DNA from: Peptostreptococcus russellii
GTDB lineage: Bacteria > Bacillota > Clostridia > Peptostreptococcales > Peptostreptococcaceae
Direction: 5' to 3'
Assembly: GCF_003012055.1 (NCBI RefSeq)
Contig: NZ_JYGE01000001.1
Span: forward strand, 124,001 to 188,000
Length of the DNA stretch: 64,000 nucleotides
Shown here: positions 1 to 9,591 of the stretch, one piece after another
Numbering within the stretch: the stretch's first letter is position 1
How the letters are laid out: the number at the start of each line of letters is the position of its first letter
The notes under the pieces: generated by a model
Told to the model about the DNA's origin: nothing
The model's input: only the letters and a program-made list of their open reading frames with translations
The model's database searches: none
Position numbers and translations under genes: made by a program

Positions 1-511
1 TAACTGCGATGGCAGTGATAATCTTAGCAGGAGAACCAATCTGTCCTATAGCTTCAACATATCTTTGTCCATATATCAAATAAATTAATCCTAGTACGCC
101 GACAGTATTAATTAAAGAAGCTAAAAAACCAGTTATCATGGCAGATATTTTTTTATTCTTACTTGATTTGAAAATACCTGTGAAAATATAATATGAAGCA
201 AATCCCATAACAACTCTTGGTAATACTGAAATAATTGGATTCATCATTAAAAATGAAGTAACCGTTGGCATTGTAAAGGCTCTGATTAGGCTTGTCAATC
301 CGAATATCAGGCCAATGGCAAGACCTACTATAGGTCCTTCAATAACTGCACCGATTATTACCGGTATATGCATAATAGTTGCATTAACTGGACCAATCGG
401 TATAAAACCTAATGGGGTGATAGAAAGCATTATACAAATGCCTGATAGCACACCAATAACTACTAATCTTCTTACATCCAACCTTTTTTTTGTGTAAACA
501 TCACTATTCAT
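1..511 (-). CDS. ECF transporter S component (PanT-like), truncated by window edge
   Basis: The reverse strand from an ATG at 511 encodes a hydrophobic protein that runs off the left edge; about 170 residues are visible. After a short basic N-terminus (MNSDVYTKKR) come several membrane helices with the segment LGFIPIGPVNATIMHIPVI followed by glycine-rich EGPIVGLAIG. This pattern is typical of substrate-binding (S) components of energy-coupling-factor vitamin transporters and most resembles the family annotated as pantothenate transporter PanT. S components work in the membrane with a shared EcfT/EcfA module, which is not in the window. The ribosome binding site GGAGG (515-523 on the plus strand) sits correctly spaced. 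The substrate is inferred by resemblance only; riboflavin or another vitamin is possible. The C-terminus is missing. Confidence 0.75.
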   Translation of the reverse strand, partial: MNSDVYTKKRLDVRRLVVIGVLSGICIMLSITPLGFIPIGPVNATIMHIPVIIGAVIEGPIVGLAIGLIFGLTSLIRAFTMPTVTSFLMMNPIISVLPRVVMGFASYYIFTGIFKSSKNKKISAMITGFLASLINTVGVLGLIYLIYGQRYVEAIGQIGSPAKIITAIAV

Positions 512-925
512 AAGAAACCTCCGTTCCAGCTCATAAAAGATGCCGGACTTAACCTATTAAAATTATTTGCCTATTGGTCATATTCAACTGATATATGCCA
601 TTAAACATACTAATTTTAACAAAAAAAGTCTATAAATGTCAATCACTTTATAAAAGGGACTTATTTCAAAAATAATGTAAAACTTTAATTGTTAAAAAAT
701 AGATATAGTTTTTTCTTATTTAGATATATTAATTGATATAAAACAAGAAAAAAAGTATTTTATAATAGAAAAACAAAAAATAAAAATAAAGCTATATTTA
801 ATTGAATTTTCAAAAAAACAAGAAGGAATTCTATAGATTTAGCTTTAAAGAATCATAAAATTAATGATAGAAAGTAAGATATATGATAAACTTATTAGTA
901 ATTAAAATGTTTGGTGGTGACCATA
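512..925. other. Divergent intergenic region without a gene
   Basis: About 410 bases of very AT-rich sequence separate the divergent ECF and CPBP genes. It should hold both promoters, but no convincing -35/-10 pair with 17-base spacing was found. Apart from the small hairpin next to the ECF gene nothing specific is seen. Confidence 0.5.
520..550 (-). promoter_or_regulatory. Small hairpin immediately upstream of the ECF S-component RBS
   Basis: On the minus strand TCCGGC and GCTGGA (plus-strand 542-547 and 525-530) can pair over an 11-nt loop just before the GGAGG ribosome binding site. ECF S-component genes are often riboswitch-controlled, but I could not match this short element to a known riboswitch consensus. 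Confidence 0.25.
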
Positions 926-1846
926 ATGATAGATAATTATGTGATTGATAGAAAAAAAGATATGTCACATTTAGCTAGAGCACTTATTGCTCAAGGTTTG
1001 ATTTTTAATATTGTAGGATTTTTAATTTCAGACTTTATTAAAGATCAGGGAATATCAATAATATTTACAGCCATTTTAGGAATTTTGCCACTTTATTTGT
1101 ATGCAGGAAGAGATAACTTTAATGTATATATAAAATCTGAAAGAAAAAAGTTTAATATAGTAGATATTTTGATATTATTTAGTATTATGATGCTTTTAAA
1201 TACGCTATTTTCACAGATTTTTGATTATATAGAAGTATTTTTGAATTTATTTGGTTTAAGTGCTGTTTCAGAAGCTAATTCAGGTGAGGCATCTGCAACT
1301 GTGTCTATGATTGTATATGGAATAGTCATAGCACCAATTGTAGAGGAAATCATATACAGGGGCGTTCTTATGAGAAGTCTTGAAAAGTATGGTTCTTACT
1401 CGGCAATTATTATATCGAGTATTTTATTTGGGACAATGCATCAGGATATACTACAATCGCCTGTCACTATGTTTGTAGGAGTAATTCTAGCGTATGCAGC
1501 CTATAAATACTCAATTAAACTTTCAATAATACTGCATATATTAAATAATTTAATAGTGGAAATGTCTGCTCAGCTTAGTGGCTCAAAACTATTGTTGGTA
1601 TATATATTTAATATATCTGTAAATATATTAATATCTTTTATATTTGTTGTATTTATATTTAAAAATAGGCAAAAGATAAAAGAAAAGTTGATTGATTTGA
1701 AGAAGTTATACTTGAGGATTAAAGAAAGAAATAAAGAATTTAAAATTAAAGGAAGTATAAGGACATTTTTCAGAACTAAATCAGTAATTGTACTTTTAAT
1801 ACTTGACTTTATTGTTATGTTTGCGGGTATTGTGCCAATGAAGTAA
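926..1846 (+). CDS. CPBP family intramembrane metalloprotease
   Basis: A multi-pass membrane protein of 306 residues. About residue 139 it has the EExxxR motif (VEEIIYRGV), followed by FGTMH and a third motif HILNN; these are the metal-binding and catalytic elements of CPBP (CAAX protease and bacteriocin-processing, formerly Abi) proteases. Family members cleave prenylated proteins or peptides within the membrane or give immunity to bacteriocins; the substrate here is unknown. I chose the ATG at 926 because GGTGGTG lies six bases upstream; an upstream in-frame TTG at 911 would overlap that ribosome binding site. A basic cytoplasmic stretch (about residues 245-285) and a last membrane helix end the protein. 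It appears monocistronic. Confidence 0.85.
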   Translation: MIDNYVIDRKKDMSHLARALIAQGLIFNIVGFLISDFIKDQGISIIFTAILGILPLYLYAGRDNFNVYIKSERKKFNIVDILILFSIMMLLNTLFSQIFDYIEVFLNLFGLSAVSEANSGEASATVSMIVYGIVIAPIVEEIIYRGVLMRSLEKYGSYSAIIISSILFGTMHQDILQSPVTMFVGVILAYAAYKYSIKLSIILHILNNLIVEMSAQLSGSKLLLVYIFNISVNILISFIFVVFIFKNRQKIKEKLIDLKKLYLRIKERNKEFKIKGSIRTFFRTKSVIVLLILDFIVMFAGIVPMK

Positions 1847-1878
1847 TCTGAGTAAACTCGTTAAAATACTATTAATAG

Positions 1879-1907
1879 TTCACTTTTTTGTTTTTTTTTG
1901 GTAAAAT
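1879..1907 (+). promoter_or_regulatory. Promoter of the glycerol facilitator gene
   Basis: TTCACT (1879-1884) and TAAAAT (1902-1907) are separated by exactly 17 bases, made up almost wholly of T. The transcript would start near 1914 and carry a leader of about 65 bases containing an unusually GC-rich patch (CGCGCGCCGG, 1927-1936). Confidence 0.5.
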
Positions 1908-1978
1908 AGAGCAAGCAAACGTATTCGCGCGCCGGTGAATATTGCTAAAATTAAATATTTATAAGCGAGGTGTAAGTT

Positions 1979-2845
1979 TTGAACAGTTATTTTTATAAGG
2001 ATGAATTTCTAGGGGAATTCATCGGAACGTTCTTCTTAGTACTTTTTGGTTTAGGAGCTATTTGTGCATCTACAATCTTTGGATCTCACAGTGGATTATT
2101 TCAAGTAGCATTACTGTGGGGAGTGGCAGTAACGATTGCCGTATACGTGGGCAGACACCTCTGTAATGCACATTACAATCCAGCAGTATCAGTAGCTATG
2201 GTAGTGAGTGGAAGAATGGATGCCAAGAAGTTGCCAACTTACTTGTTATCGCAATTCCTTGGAGGATTTGTTGGAGCTTTGATGGTTTACATATTATTTA
2301 ATCCTTCTATTGTAGCATTTGAAGCTAGCAATGGTATTGTAAGAGGCAGCTTTGAGTCTGTTACAACAGCCAAAATGTTCGGAGAGTTTTATGTTCAGCC
2401 TGGCGCTACTTCACAAGTAAGTTTTGGGCTTGCTATGTTTGCAGAAGTTTTCGGTACCTTTATGTTGGTATTGACTCTATTTTTGCTTACAGATAGTGCT
2501 AATGTTGCTAGACCAAATGACCAACTAGGACCATTACTTGTGGGACTTGCAGTTACTTCTGTGATTTGTCTGATAGCACCATTAACTCAGGCTTGTATAA
2601 ATCCTGCTAGAGACTTAGGTCCAAGAGTTGTAACTATGATATTTGGTTGGGGTAAAAATGCCTTTCCAGATTCACAAGGTGGCTTTATATGGATATATGT
2701 TCTAGCTCCAATACTTGGTGGAGGTTTGGCAGCTGTGGCATTTTCAAAGGTTATTGAACCAGCTCTAAATAGAAGAAGTAAACTTCAGGAGAATGAACTT
2801 AAAGATATACTTGATGAGAAGTCAAGTATAGAAATTGCTGAATAA
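1979..2845 (+). CDS. glpF: Glycerol uptake facilitator (MIP/aquaporin family)
   Basis: A 288-residue channel of the major intrinsic protein family. It shows both pore motifs: HYNPAVS near residue 66 and CINPARDLGPR near residue 207. The NPA-x3-D pattern (NPARD) after the second motif favours the glycerol-conducting (GlpF) rather than strict water subgroup. It has six predicted membrane helices and a charged C-terminal tail. The start is a TTG at 1979 preceded by GCGAGGTG, and translation from it gives a normal N-terminus that reaches the first helix quickly (FLGEFIGTFF). No glpK or glpD lies next to it, so the gene stands alone between its own promoter and a terminator. Glycerol is the most likely substrate; other small neutral solutes are possible. 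Confidence 0.9.
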   Translation: MNSYFYKDEFLGEFIGTFFLVLFGLGAICASTIFGSHSGLFQVALLWGVAVTIAVYVGRHLCNAHYNPAVSVAMVVSGRMDAKKLPTYLLSQFLGGFVGALMVYILFNPSIVAFEASNGIVRGSFESVTTAKMFGEFYVQPGATSQVSFGLAMFAEVFGTFMLVLTLFLLTDSANVARPNDQLGPLLVGLAVTSVICLIAPLTQACINPARDLGPRVVTMIFGWGKNAFPDSQGGFIWIYVLAPILGGGLAAVAFSKVIEPALNRRSKLQENELKDILDEKSSIEIAE

Positions 2846-2888
2846 TAGAAACTTCATGGCGCTTTTAAATTTTGTTGATCGTAGAAAT

Positions 2889-2925
2889 CTCTCTAAATAT
2901 AATTTAGGGGGGTTTCTTATTTTAT
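2889..2925 (+). terminator. Rho-independent terminator after glpF
   Basis: A 10-bp stem, CTCTCTAAAT (2889-2898) with ATTTAGGGGG (2902-2911), including G-U pairs, has a 3-nt loop and is followed by a T-rich run. Confidence 0.75.
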
Positions 2926-3051
2926 AGATATAAAATACAGTAAAATACTGTAAGAGTATGAAAAATCAAGGCAAAAGATTAAAAGTGATTATTTATATTA
3001 AAATAATAACAAAAATATTTTAAAATAAAATTATAAAAATGAAAATTAATT

Positions 3052-3103
3052 TTATAACATGTTTTTATATTTTTATACAACTAAATATAAAAACATGTTA
3101 TAA
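3052..3103. repeat. Perfect 21-bp inverted repeat upstream of the large orphan gene
   Basis: Arms 3052-3072 and 3083-3103 are exact reverse complements (TTATAACATGTTTTTATATTT) around a 10-nt loop. The right arm is followed by mixed A/T rather than a T run, so it is not a standard terminator for the plus strand. It lies 77 bases before the start of the 1161-residue gene and may be an operator or a leader hairpin. Confidence 0.8.
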
Positions 3104-3179
3104 TTATATATAAGTAGTTTATTAAATAATTATGTTGTATTTTAATCAAAAAATTTAATTAGTCAGCGGGGAAAGCGAT

Positions 3180-6100
3180 ATGGGTGAAAAAACAAAAGAA
3201 TTGATTCATATTAATGAAGAGAAAACAGATGATGAAATATCCAGTAAATATAAAAATGAAAATATGGATATTTATACAGATATAAATGTGTTATCATATA
3301 ACAAAATATTACACAAAAAAGATATATCTCCCCTTGAGTATTTAAAAGAAAGTTATCCAGAAGATATTAAAAAGGTTACAATGGATGACATTTTTTATAG
3401 TAAAATTTATATTGATTTTATTAAATATTGCTCTAGTAATGAGATTATTACACTATATGATTTAACGGATAGTTGTATAGAGAGTTTTTTAGAGAGTGTG
3501 GAGAACTTATCTGATAGAAATAAAATTGAGTTTAAAATAGAAAATATACTAGAAGATATGAAAGAAAGCTTCAATAGAAATTTCTTTGAACTAGACTATT
3601 TAAAGGAAAATTATGAGGATATCCTTAGAAATAGTCTTATTGAAAGTATTTTTGACGAGCGAAAATATTTGTTATTTAGAGAATTTTGCGTCAAAAATAA
3701 AATTGTAACGTTAATGGATCTTAGAAAAGAAGCTTTGGTTAGATTCACATTTAGCAAAAGTATAGGAAAAAGAAAGAAAGAAGAAATAATCCTAAAGATT
3801 GAACATTTTCTATTAGATATTTTAGGAGATGATGAGGATGGGAGTATTTTTAATTACATAAAAGAAAACTATCCAGAAGATCTTAAGGATTTGAAAATAA
3901 ATGATATATTTAAGGAGTACAAGCATATAATGTTTAGAATTCATTGTGAAGATAATGATATTATCAGTTTGTATGATTTAAATATAGAGGCTCAAAAGGA
4001 TTATTTTAATAAATTTAATATTAAGGATTCTAAGAAAAAATTAATAATAAACGCTCTTAAAAAAGAGTATTTATCGATTATAAAGAAAAATTTAATTTTA
4101 TCTAGTGTTATACCGCAAGAAAAGAAAATAGGTATTGATGAATATTCACATATCAATGTCGAAAAGAATTATTTCAAGTTGATTCCTATAGATAATCTAC
4201 TTCCAGATAAATATCTAGCATACGAATATATGAAGAAAAAACTTGAAGAAGATGGTGTTGAAAATTTACTAGATTTGATGGGATATGATATATCAAAGCT
4301 TAGATATGTTCCTGGAGTAGGTGAGAAGAGATATTCTGAATTTTTTGACCATATAAAGGAAAATATTAGAAAGGCAAAAGAAACTGTTAGAGTAATTGAA
4401 ACAGAAAGATTTTTGCTTGAAGAAAATATTTACTCTGTGGTATCAGAAAAGACTGTTTGGGAAGTAATATCTGGAGTAGGGCTTAAGGTAGGTAGAAAGT
4501 CCTATAATCAAGATGAGATATCTCAGTATCAGGGTATGAGATATATTGATATCAAGGATTATAGTTTGATAAGATATCTTATTAACATAAAAAAGAATTT
4601 AGAAAAAATAATGAATATAGAAGAAACTGTAAGTGAGATGAAATTTTCTGAATATAGCGAGTTAGAGAAGACGATGCTTTTTGATAGAATAATTGGCAAA
4701 AAATCTTTAGAAGAAATATCTGAACTTACAGGGGAAAGTACGCTAAAATTAGACAAAATAGAAAAAGAAATTATTCAAAACATAAACAGGGTTTTAAAAG
4801 AAAAAAAATTCACAATAGCTTTGAGGGCTATATATGATAATTATAAGAGAATGCCTATAGAAAAATTAGATGATTATCTTGGAGAAAACGAGAAAATACT
4901 GATAGATTTAATAAAGGCAAATGTAGTCTATAATATATTTTATATAAAAGAATATAAAAGCATGGCCTATTTCAATTTAGAAGGAATAGCAAGTAATGTT
5001 GAGTATGAAAAAGAGCAGCTAGACTCATTCGGCGAAATTAGAAGTATTAAAAATATTTTTAGAAAATATAATCAAGTAAGTGTTGAGGATACTATATTTG
5101 CAGAAATATTTAAAAACTCGGAATGCAAAAGATTTATGAGGGAAAATGGTGTTTACTTAGTAGATGATTATTATTACAAAGAAGGAATAAGTAAGATAGA
5201 TTTATTTGAATTCTATCTTAGATACTATCACAAGGAGCCTCTACGTCTGAATTCAAAAACTGTTCCAGAGTACAATAGATTTTTTAAAGAGAAGCTTGGA
5301 ATAGAAATGAAGATGAACAGTAGAAGCCTTGAAGGTCTGGCTTCTAGGTCAGATAAAATAATACTTGTAAATCCTAGGACCTACTCACATATAGATTTGG
5401 TAGATATAGATGAAGTGACACTTTTACATATGAAGAAAATATTAGATTTAAGGTTATCAAAGAAAAACTATGTAAATGCCAAGGAAATATATGAAATTAT
5501 GGAGGAATATTATCCAGGAACTTTTTATGGTAAGCATCATGTATATTCTTTGATCAATCATCATTTTGATGACTATAATACTAGTAAAGGAAACTCACTA
5601 GATATTACAACCAAAGGGAATCAAATATCAATGAAAACAGATGTTATTTTTGATATCTGCAAAGAGAATAACTCCATCATAAGTATAAAAGATTTAAAAG
5701 ATAAGACTGATTGGTCTACAAATAGAATATATAATGCTATTGATAACTCCGAGGAAGTAATAAAAATGGGACCTAGCAAGTGTGTAATTATAGAAGATAT
5801 ACTAAATGAAGAAATAAAAGAAAAAATAAAAAAAATATCTTTGGAAGCATTTAAAGAAGGATATGCTTTTACAAAGAAACTATATAGTGAGTATATTTTA
5901 AAAGATGATGTTTTATCTGAATTTGTAGATAGATATGATATAAAACATCCCAAAGAGATTGCATCATTGATTAAATATATGAATGAAAATATAGTGGGAA
6001 ATAATAATTTTCTATACTGTAAAAATCAAGATATAAAAAGTATAGAGGATGTAATAAGACTTAAGTACCCAAAATATTTGACGGTTGATAATCTAAGAGA

Positions 6101-6665
6101 ACTTTTATCTAAGTTTGGATATTCTCAGATATCTATATATCAAACTGTTGATAGAATAGTAAATAAAGGAATATATATTCAGGTAGATAAGGAAACTTTT
6201 TTGGCTAAGGATAAATTCTTACTTGAGAATAAGGAAGTTGAAAAATTAGTAGAATTTGCTAAAGACACAATATCTAAAAATGGATTCTTTATTCCAAAAG
6301 AGTATATAAAAGAAATACAAAAAGATATAGATTTTAAGGAATTTGAGATAAATCAATTTACGATTTCAAATATATTGGAAGAAAATGGATTTAAAAAACT
6401 ATTTAGATATAAGATGAAAAATTCTATGGATGTTATAGTTTTGGTGGATGAAGAATCTGAGTATAAGGACATAGATGAGCTAGCATATGATATTTTAAAA
6501 GAATCATATGAAGGTAATATGAATGAAAGAGATGTTTATGATTTTCTATCAGAAGTTGGTATCTATGAAGAAATTGAAGATCCAATATATAAAAAGATGT
6601 ATAATGATATGAAGATGAACGGATATATATCAGTTGACGATGAGGGAAAGGTAATTTTAAAATAA
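3180..6665 (+). CDS. Large protein with repeated helix-hairpin-helix-like and winged-helix-like modules
   Basis: I do not recognise this 1161-residue protein as a named family. The N-terminal 300 residues hold three copies of a module of about 80 residues that starts YLKESYPED/YLKENYEDI/YIKENYPED and contains an F-x(2)-C/H...I-x-(T/S)-L-x-DL core. A fourth, diverged unit near residue 350-400 contains PGVGEKR, a helix-hairpin-helix signature like that of the RNA polymerase alpha C-terminal domain. Around residues 495-540, LEKTMLFDRIIGKKSLEEISELTG resembles a sigma-region-4 type helix-turn-helix. The C-terminal half looks like a series of small winged-helix units. There is no signal peptide, membrane segment or nuclease/ATPase motif. 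Start ATG 3180 follows GGGGAAAG. It stands alone between a palindrome and a terminator. A DNA-binding or RNA-polymerase-associated role is inference. Confidence 0.6.
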   Translation: MGEKTKELIHINEEKTDDEISSKYKNENMDIYTDINVLSYNKILHKKDISPLEYLKESYPEDIKKVTMDDIFYSKIYIDFIKYCSSNEIITLYDLTDSCIESFLESVENLSDRNKIEFKIENILEDMKESFNRNFFELDYLKENYEDILRNSLIESIFDERKYLLFREFCVKNKIVTLMDLRKEALVRFTFSKSIGKRKKEEIILKIEHFLLDILGDDEDGSIFNYIKENYPEDLKDLKINDIFKEYKHIMFRIHCEDNDIISLYDLNIEAQKDYFNKFNIKDSKKKLIINALKKEYLSIIKKNLILSSVIPQEKKIGIDEYSHINVEKNYFKLIPIDNLLPDKYLAYEYMKKKLEEDGVENLLDLMGYDISKLRYVPGVGEKRYSEFFDHIKENIRKAKETVRVIETERFLLEENIYSVVSEKTVWEVISGVGLKVGRKSYNQDEISQYQGMRYIDIKDYSLIRYLINIKKNLEKIMNIEETVSEMKFSEYSELEKTMLFDRIIGKKSLEEISELTGESTLKLDKIEKEIIQNINRVLKEKKFTIALRAIYDNYKRMPIEKLDDYLGENEKILIDLIKANVVYNIFYIKEYKSMAYFNLEGIASNVEYEKEQLDSFGEIRSIKNIFRKYNQVSVEDTIFAEIFKNSECKRFMRENGVYLVDDYYYKEGISKIDLFEFYLRYYHKEPLRLNSKTVPEYNRFFKEKLGIEMKMNSRSLEGLASRSDKIILVNPRTYSHIDLVDIDEVTLLHMKKILDLRLSKKNYVNAKEIYEIMEEYYPGTFYGKHHVYSLINHHFDDYNTSKGNSLDITTKGNQISMKTDVIFDICKENNSIISIKDLKDKTDWSTNRIYNAIDNSEEVIKMGPSKCVIIEDILNEEIKEKIKKISLEAFKEGYAFTKKLYSEYILKDDVLSEFVDRYDIKHPKEIASLIKYMNENIVGNNNFLYCKNQDIKSIEDVIRLKYPKYLTVDNLRELLSKFGYSQISIYQTVDRIVNKGIYIQVDKETFLAKDKFLLENKEVEKLVEFAKDTISKNGFFIPKEYIKEIQKDIDFKEFEINQFTISNILEENGFKKLFRYKMKNSMDVIVLVDEESEYKDIDELAYDILKESYEGNMNERDVYDFLSEVGIYEEIEDPIYKKMYNDMKMNGYISVDDEGKVILK

Positions 6666-6680
6666 AAATCAAAATATATA

Positions 6681-6713
6681 AAAAAGGCATAGAATTTATT
6701 TTATGCCTTTTTT
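6681..6713 (+). terminator. Terminator after the large orphan gene
   Basis: AAAAAGGCATA (6681-6691) pairs perfectly with TATGCCTTTTT (6702-6712) over a 10-nt loop and ends in T residues. Confidence 0.9.
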
Positions 6714-7179
6714 AATATTCAAATTTATTACTTAATTAGATTTAATTTAAGTGAAACGCTAGCTATTAAAAATAATCTACGGACTTGCATACAAGATATA
6801 GATAATAATAGGAGCATGTGCTATAATAATAACTACATATTGAATAAGAAAAATAGAAATAAAATAAGATTGTTTATAAAATATTAATTAAATGTATTAT
6901 ATATTTAATTAATATAATCGATATTTTTTAAAATTTTAGAAAGAATTATAAAAAGATAGAGCTCCTTATCTATAAAAATATTATAGTAAGGCATTGCTAT
7001 GTGAAGATTGCACCTTAACAAAAAGTTGAAAAAAATAAAAATAGTACGACGTTTATAGAATTATTTTAAAAATAAATATATAAATATTCGTAAAAAAATG
7101 GCTTCTTTTATAGAGTATTTTATTGAATTCGATGAAAAAATAAGTAAAAATATAACAAATAACTTATTTCAAAAAACTA
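6714..7179. other. Non-coding AT-rich region upstream of pflB
   Basis: About 465 bases with stop codons in all frames and no tandem repeat or strong hairpin. Several TATAAT-like strings occur (for example 6822-6827) but none has a convincing -35 partner. The pflB promoter I can support lies just after this region. Confidence 0.5.
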
Positions 7180-7208
7180 TTGAATATTGTATACAGCTAT
7201 GTTATTAT
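7180..7208 (+). promoter_or_regulatory. Promoter of pflB
   Basis: TTGAAT (7180-7185) and TATTAT (7203-7208) are separated by 17 bases. The predicted start near 7215 falls at the left edge of the 27-bp palindrome. Confidence 0.55.
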
Positions 7209-7217
7209 GAAGGTAAT

Positions 7218-7244
7218 CTTTAATGATATTGAATATCATTAAAG
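7218..7244. promoter_or_regulatory. 27-bp perfect palindrome, Fur/PerR-like operator candidate
   Basis: CTTTAATGATATT and AATATCATTAAAG (13 bp each) flank a single G. The core TGATATT-G-AATATCA has the 7-1-7 layout of Fur-family boxes and differs from the Bacillus Fur core TGATAAT-N-ATTATCA at one position per half. It covers about +3 to +30 of the pflB transcript, where a bound repressor would block elongation. It could also act as an RNA hairpin. Confidence 0.5.
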
Positions 7245-7295
7245 CCTTATAGATTTATATTAAAACTAAATTAGTATTTGTATGGAGGTAGAAAT

Positions 7296-9527
7296 ATGAC
7301 TGCTTGGAATGGATTTAAAAATGGAAAATGGTCAGAAAATGTGGATGTTCATGACTTTATTGATTTGAACTACACTCCTTATGAAGGTGACTCTAGATTT
7401 TTGGAAGGCGCTACAGAAAATACTGAGAAGCTTTGGGAAGAAGTTTCAGAATTATTTAAAAAAGAAAGAGAAAATGGTGGTATGTTAGATGTAGATGTGG
7501 ATACAATATCTCAGATAGATGCATATGCACCAGGTTATATAGATAAAGATAGAGAAAAAATAGTAGGTTTACAGACTGATGCTCCTCTAAAAAGAGCAGT
7601 TATGCCTTTTGGTGGTATAAGAACTGTTGAAAATTCTTGTGAGGCATATGGATACAAACTAAATCCAGAAATTGAGGAGATATTTACAAAATATAGAAAA
7701 ACTCATAATCAAGGTGTATTTGATGTATACAATGATGAGATGAGAGCTGCTAGAAAGTCAGGTATAATTACTGGACTTCCAGATGCTTATGGTAGAGGAA
7801 GAATAATTGGTGATTATAGAAGAGTTGCATTATATGGAGTAGATTTCTTAATTGAGAAAAAGAATGAAGAAAAACTTTCATTGGCAGATAAGCCAATGAC
7901 TGAAGAAGTTATTCGTTTAAGAGAAGAATTAACTGAACAAATTGTAGCTTTAAAGAAGCTTAAGAATATGGCAAATTCATATGGATATGATATATCTAAG
8001 CCAGCAAAGAATGCTCAAGAAGCAGTTCAGTGGTTATACTTTGCATATCTAGGAGCTATAAAGGATCAAAATGGTGCAGCGATGTCTATAGGTAGAATTT
8101 CTACATTCTTGGATATTTACTTTGAAAGAGACTTAAAAAATGGAGTAATAACAGAAAAAGATGCACAGGAAATTATGGATCACTTTGTTATGAAGCTAAG
8201 AATGGTAAAATTCCTTAGAACACCTGAATACAATGAGTTGTTCTCAGGAGATCCAACTTGGGTTACTGAATCAATTGGTGGAATGAACGCTGATGGAAGA
8301 ACATATGTAACTAAAAACTCATATAGAATGTTAAACACTTTATATACACTAGGGCCATCACCAGAACCAAATCTAACTGTTCTTTGGTCAACTAAACTTC
8401 CAAAGGAGTTTAAAGATTTCTGCTCTAAGGTATCTATAGACACTAGTTCAGTACAGTATGAAAATGATGATTTAATGCAGAAATTTACTGGAGATGATTA
8501 TGGAATAGCTTGTTGTGTATCAGCTATGAGAATAGGAAAGCAGATGCAGTTCTTTGGAGCAAGAGTAAATCTAGCAAAGACACTTTTATACGCTCTAAAT
8601 GGTGGAATAGATGAAAAGTCTGGTGCTCAGATAGCACCAAAGATGGATCCAATAAAGGGAGATTTACTTAACTATGAAGAAGTAAATGAAAGATTTGAAA
8701 AGTATTCTGAGTGGCTAGCAGGCCTATATGTAAATACTTTAAATGTAATTCATTATATGCATGATAAGTATTCATATGAATCACTTGAAATGGCCCTTCA
8801 CGATATGGAAATTTTAAGAACTATGGCTTGTGGTATAGCTGGACTATCAGTTTGTGCAGACTCTTTATCTGCAATAAAGTATGCAAAGGTTAAGCCAATA
8901 AGAAATGAAGAAGGCGTAATAGTAGACTTTGAAACTGAAGGAGATTTCCCTAAATATGGAAATAACGATGATAGAGTAGACCAGATAGCAGTAGACATAG
9001 TGAGTGGATTTATGGATAAGATAAGAAAGCATAAGACTTACAGAGATGCTGTTCACACTCAGTCAGTTCTTACTATTACATCAAATGTTGTATATGGAAA
9101 GAAGACAGGAAACACTCCAGATGGTAGAAAGTCAGGAGAACCATTTGCACCAGGAGCAAATCCAATGCACGGTAGAGATTCAAACGGAGCACTTGCATCG
9201 CTTTCATCAGTAGCAAAGATACCTTATGAAGAGGCACAGGATGGCATATCTAATACATTCTCAATAGTTCCTAAGGCTCTAGGAAAGTCTGAAGAAGATA
9301 GAATGAGCAATCTATCAGCTATGATGGACGGTTACTTTATGCAGAAAGCTCAGCACTTAAACGTGAATGTATTTGATAAGGAAACTCTTCTAGATGCTAT
9401 GGAAAGACCTGAAGAATATCCTCAGTTAACTATCAGAGTATCTGGATATGCAGTTAACTTTATCAAGCTAACAAGAGAACAACAGTTAGATGTAATAAAC
9501 AGAACTTTCCATGATAAAATGGCTTAA
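7296..9527 (+). CDS. pflB: Formate C-acetyltransferase (pyruvate formate-lyase)
   Basis: This 743-residue glycyl-radical enzyme converts pyruvate and CoA into acetyl-CoA and formate, the main anaerobic pyruvate exit in fermenters. The adjacent active-site cysteines are visible in IACCVSAM (about residues 405-406). The C-terminal glycyl-radical loop is RVSGYAV, with the radical glycine near residue 717. Length and both motifs are standard for true PFL rather than a diol dehydratase or arylacetate decarboxylase. ATG 7296 is chosen because GGAGG lies eight bases upstream; an in-frame TTG at 7278 lies before that site. Its activase gene follows directly. The stop codon lies inside the first unit of an AAAAGC repeat. 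Confidence 0.97.
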   Translation: MTAWNGFKNGKWSENVDVHDFIDLNYTPYEGDSRFLEGATENTEKLWEEVSELFKKERENGGMLDVDVDTISQIDAYAPGYIDKDREKIVGLQTDAPLKRAVMPFGGIRTVENSCEAYGYKLNPEIEEIFTKYRKTHNQGVFDVYNDEMRAARKSGIITGLPDAYGRGRIIGDYRRVALYGVDFLIEKKNEEKLSLADKPMTEEVIRLREELTEQIVALKKLKNMANSYGYDISKPAKNAQEAVQWLYFAYLGAIKDQNGAAMSIGRISTFLDIYFERDLKNGVITEKDAQEIMDHFVMKLRMVKFLRTPEYNELFSGDPTWVTESIGGMNADGRTYVTKNSYRMLNTLYTLGPSPEPNLTVLWSTKLPKEFKDFCSKVSIDTSSVQYENDDLMQKFTGDDYGIACCVSAMRIGKQMQFFGARVNLAKTLLYALNGGIDEKSGAQIAPKMDPIKGDLLNYEEVNERFEKYSEWLAGLYVNTLNVIHYMHDKYSYESLEMALHDMEILRTMACGIAGLSVCADSLSAIKYAKVKPIRNEEGVIVDFETEGDFPKYGNNDDRVDQIAVDIVSGFMDKIRKHKTYRDAVHTQSVLTITSNVVYGKKTGNTPDGRKSGEPFAPGANPMHGRDSNGALASLSSVAKIPYEEAQDGISNTFSIVPKALGKSEEDRMSNLSAMMDGYFMQKAQHLNVNVFDKETLLDAMERPEEYPQLTIRVSGYAVNFIKLTREQQLDVINRTFHDKMA

Positions 9528-9572
9528 AAGCAAAAGCAAAAGCAAAAGCAAAAGCAAAAGCAAAAGCAAAAG
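9526..9572 (+). repeat. Hexanucleotide tandem repeat (AAAAGC)n at the end of pflB
   Basis: Seven full copies plus a partial eighth of AAAAGC. The repeat begins within the pflB stop codon. Because the unit is a multiple of three, copy changes would not alter the reading frame, but they would change the distance from the stop codon to the downstream terminator. Confidence 0.95.
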
Positions 9573-9591
9573 ATAAAAATTGAAAATTTAA

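Noticed and set aside
315-497. Plus-strand open frame of 60 codons
   Set aside because: It is antisense to the ECF S-component gene, which has the better start, Shine-Dalgarno sequence and family signature.
2889-2925. Riboswitch interpretation of the structured region after glpF
   Set aside because: The stem plus T run directly after a stop codon is explained by a simple terminator, and no aptamer pattern is visible.
9526-9572. Phase-variable coding extension of pflB through the AAAAGC repeat
   Set aside because: The stop codon lies in the first unit and a six-base unit cannot shift the frame, so copy changes cannot alter the protein.
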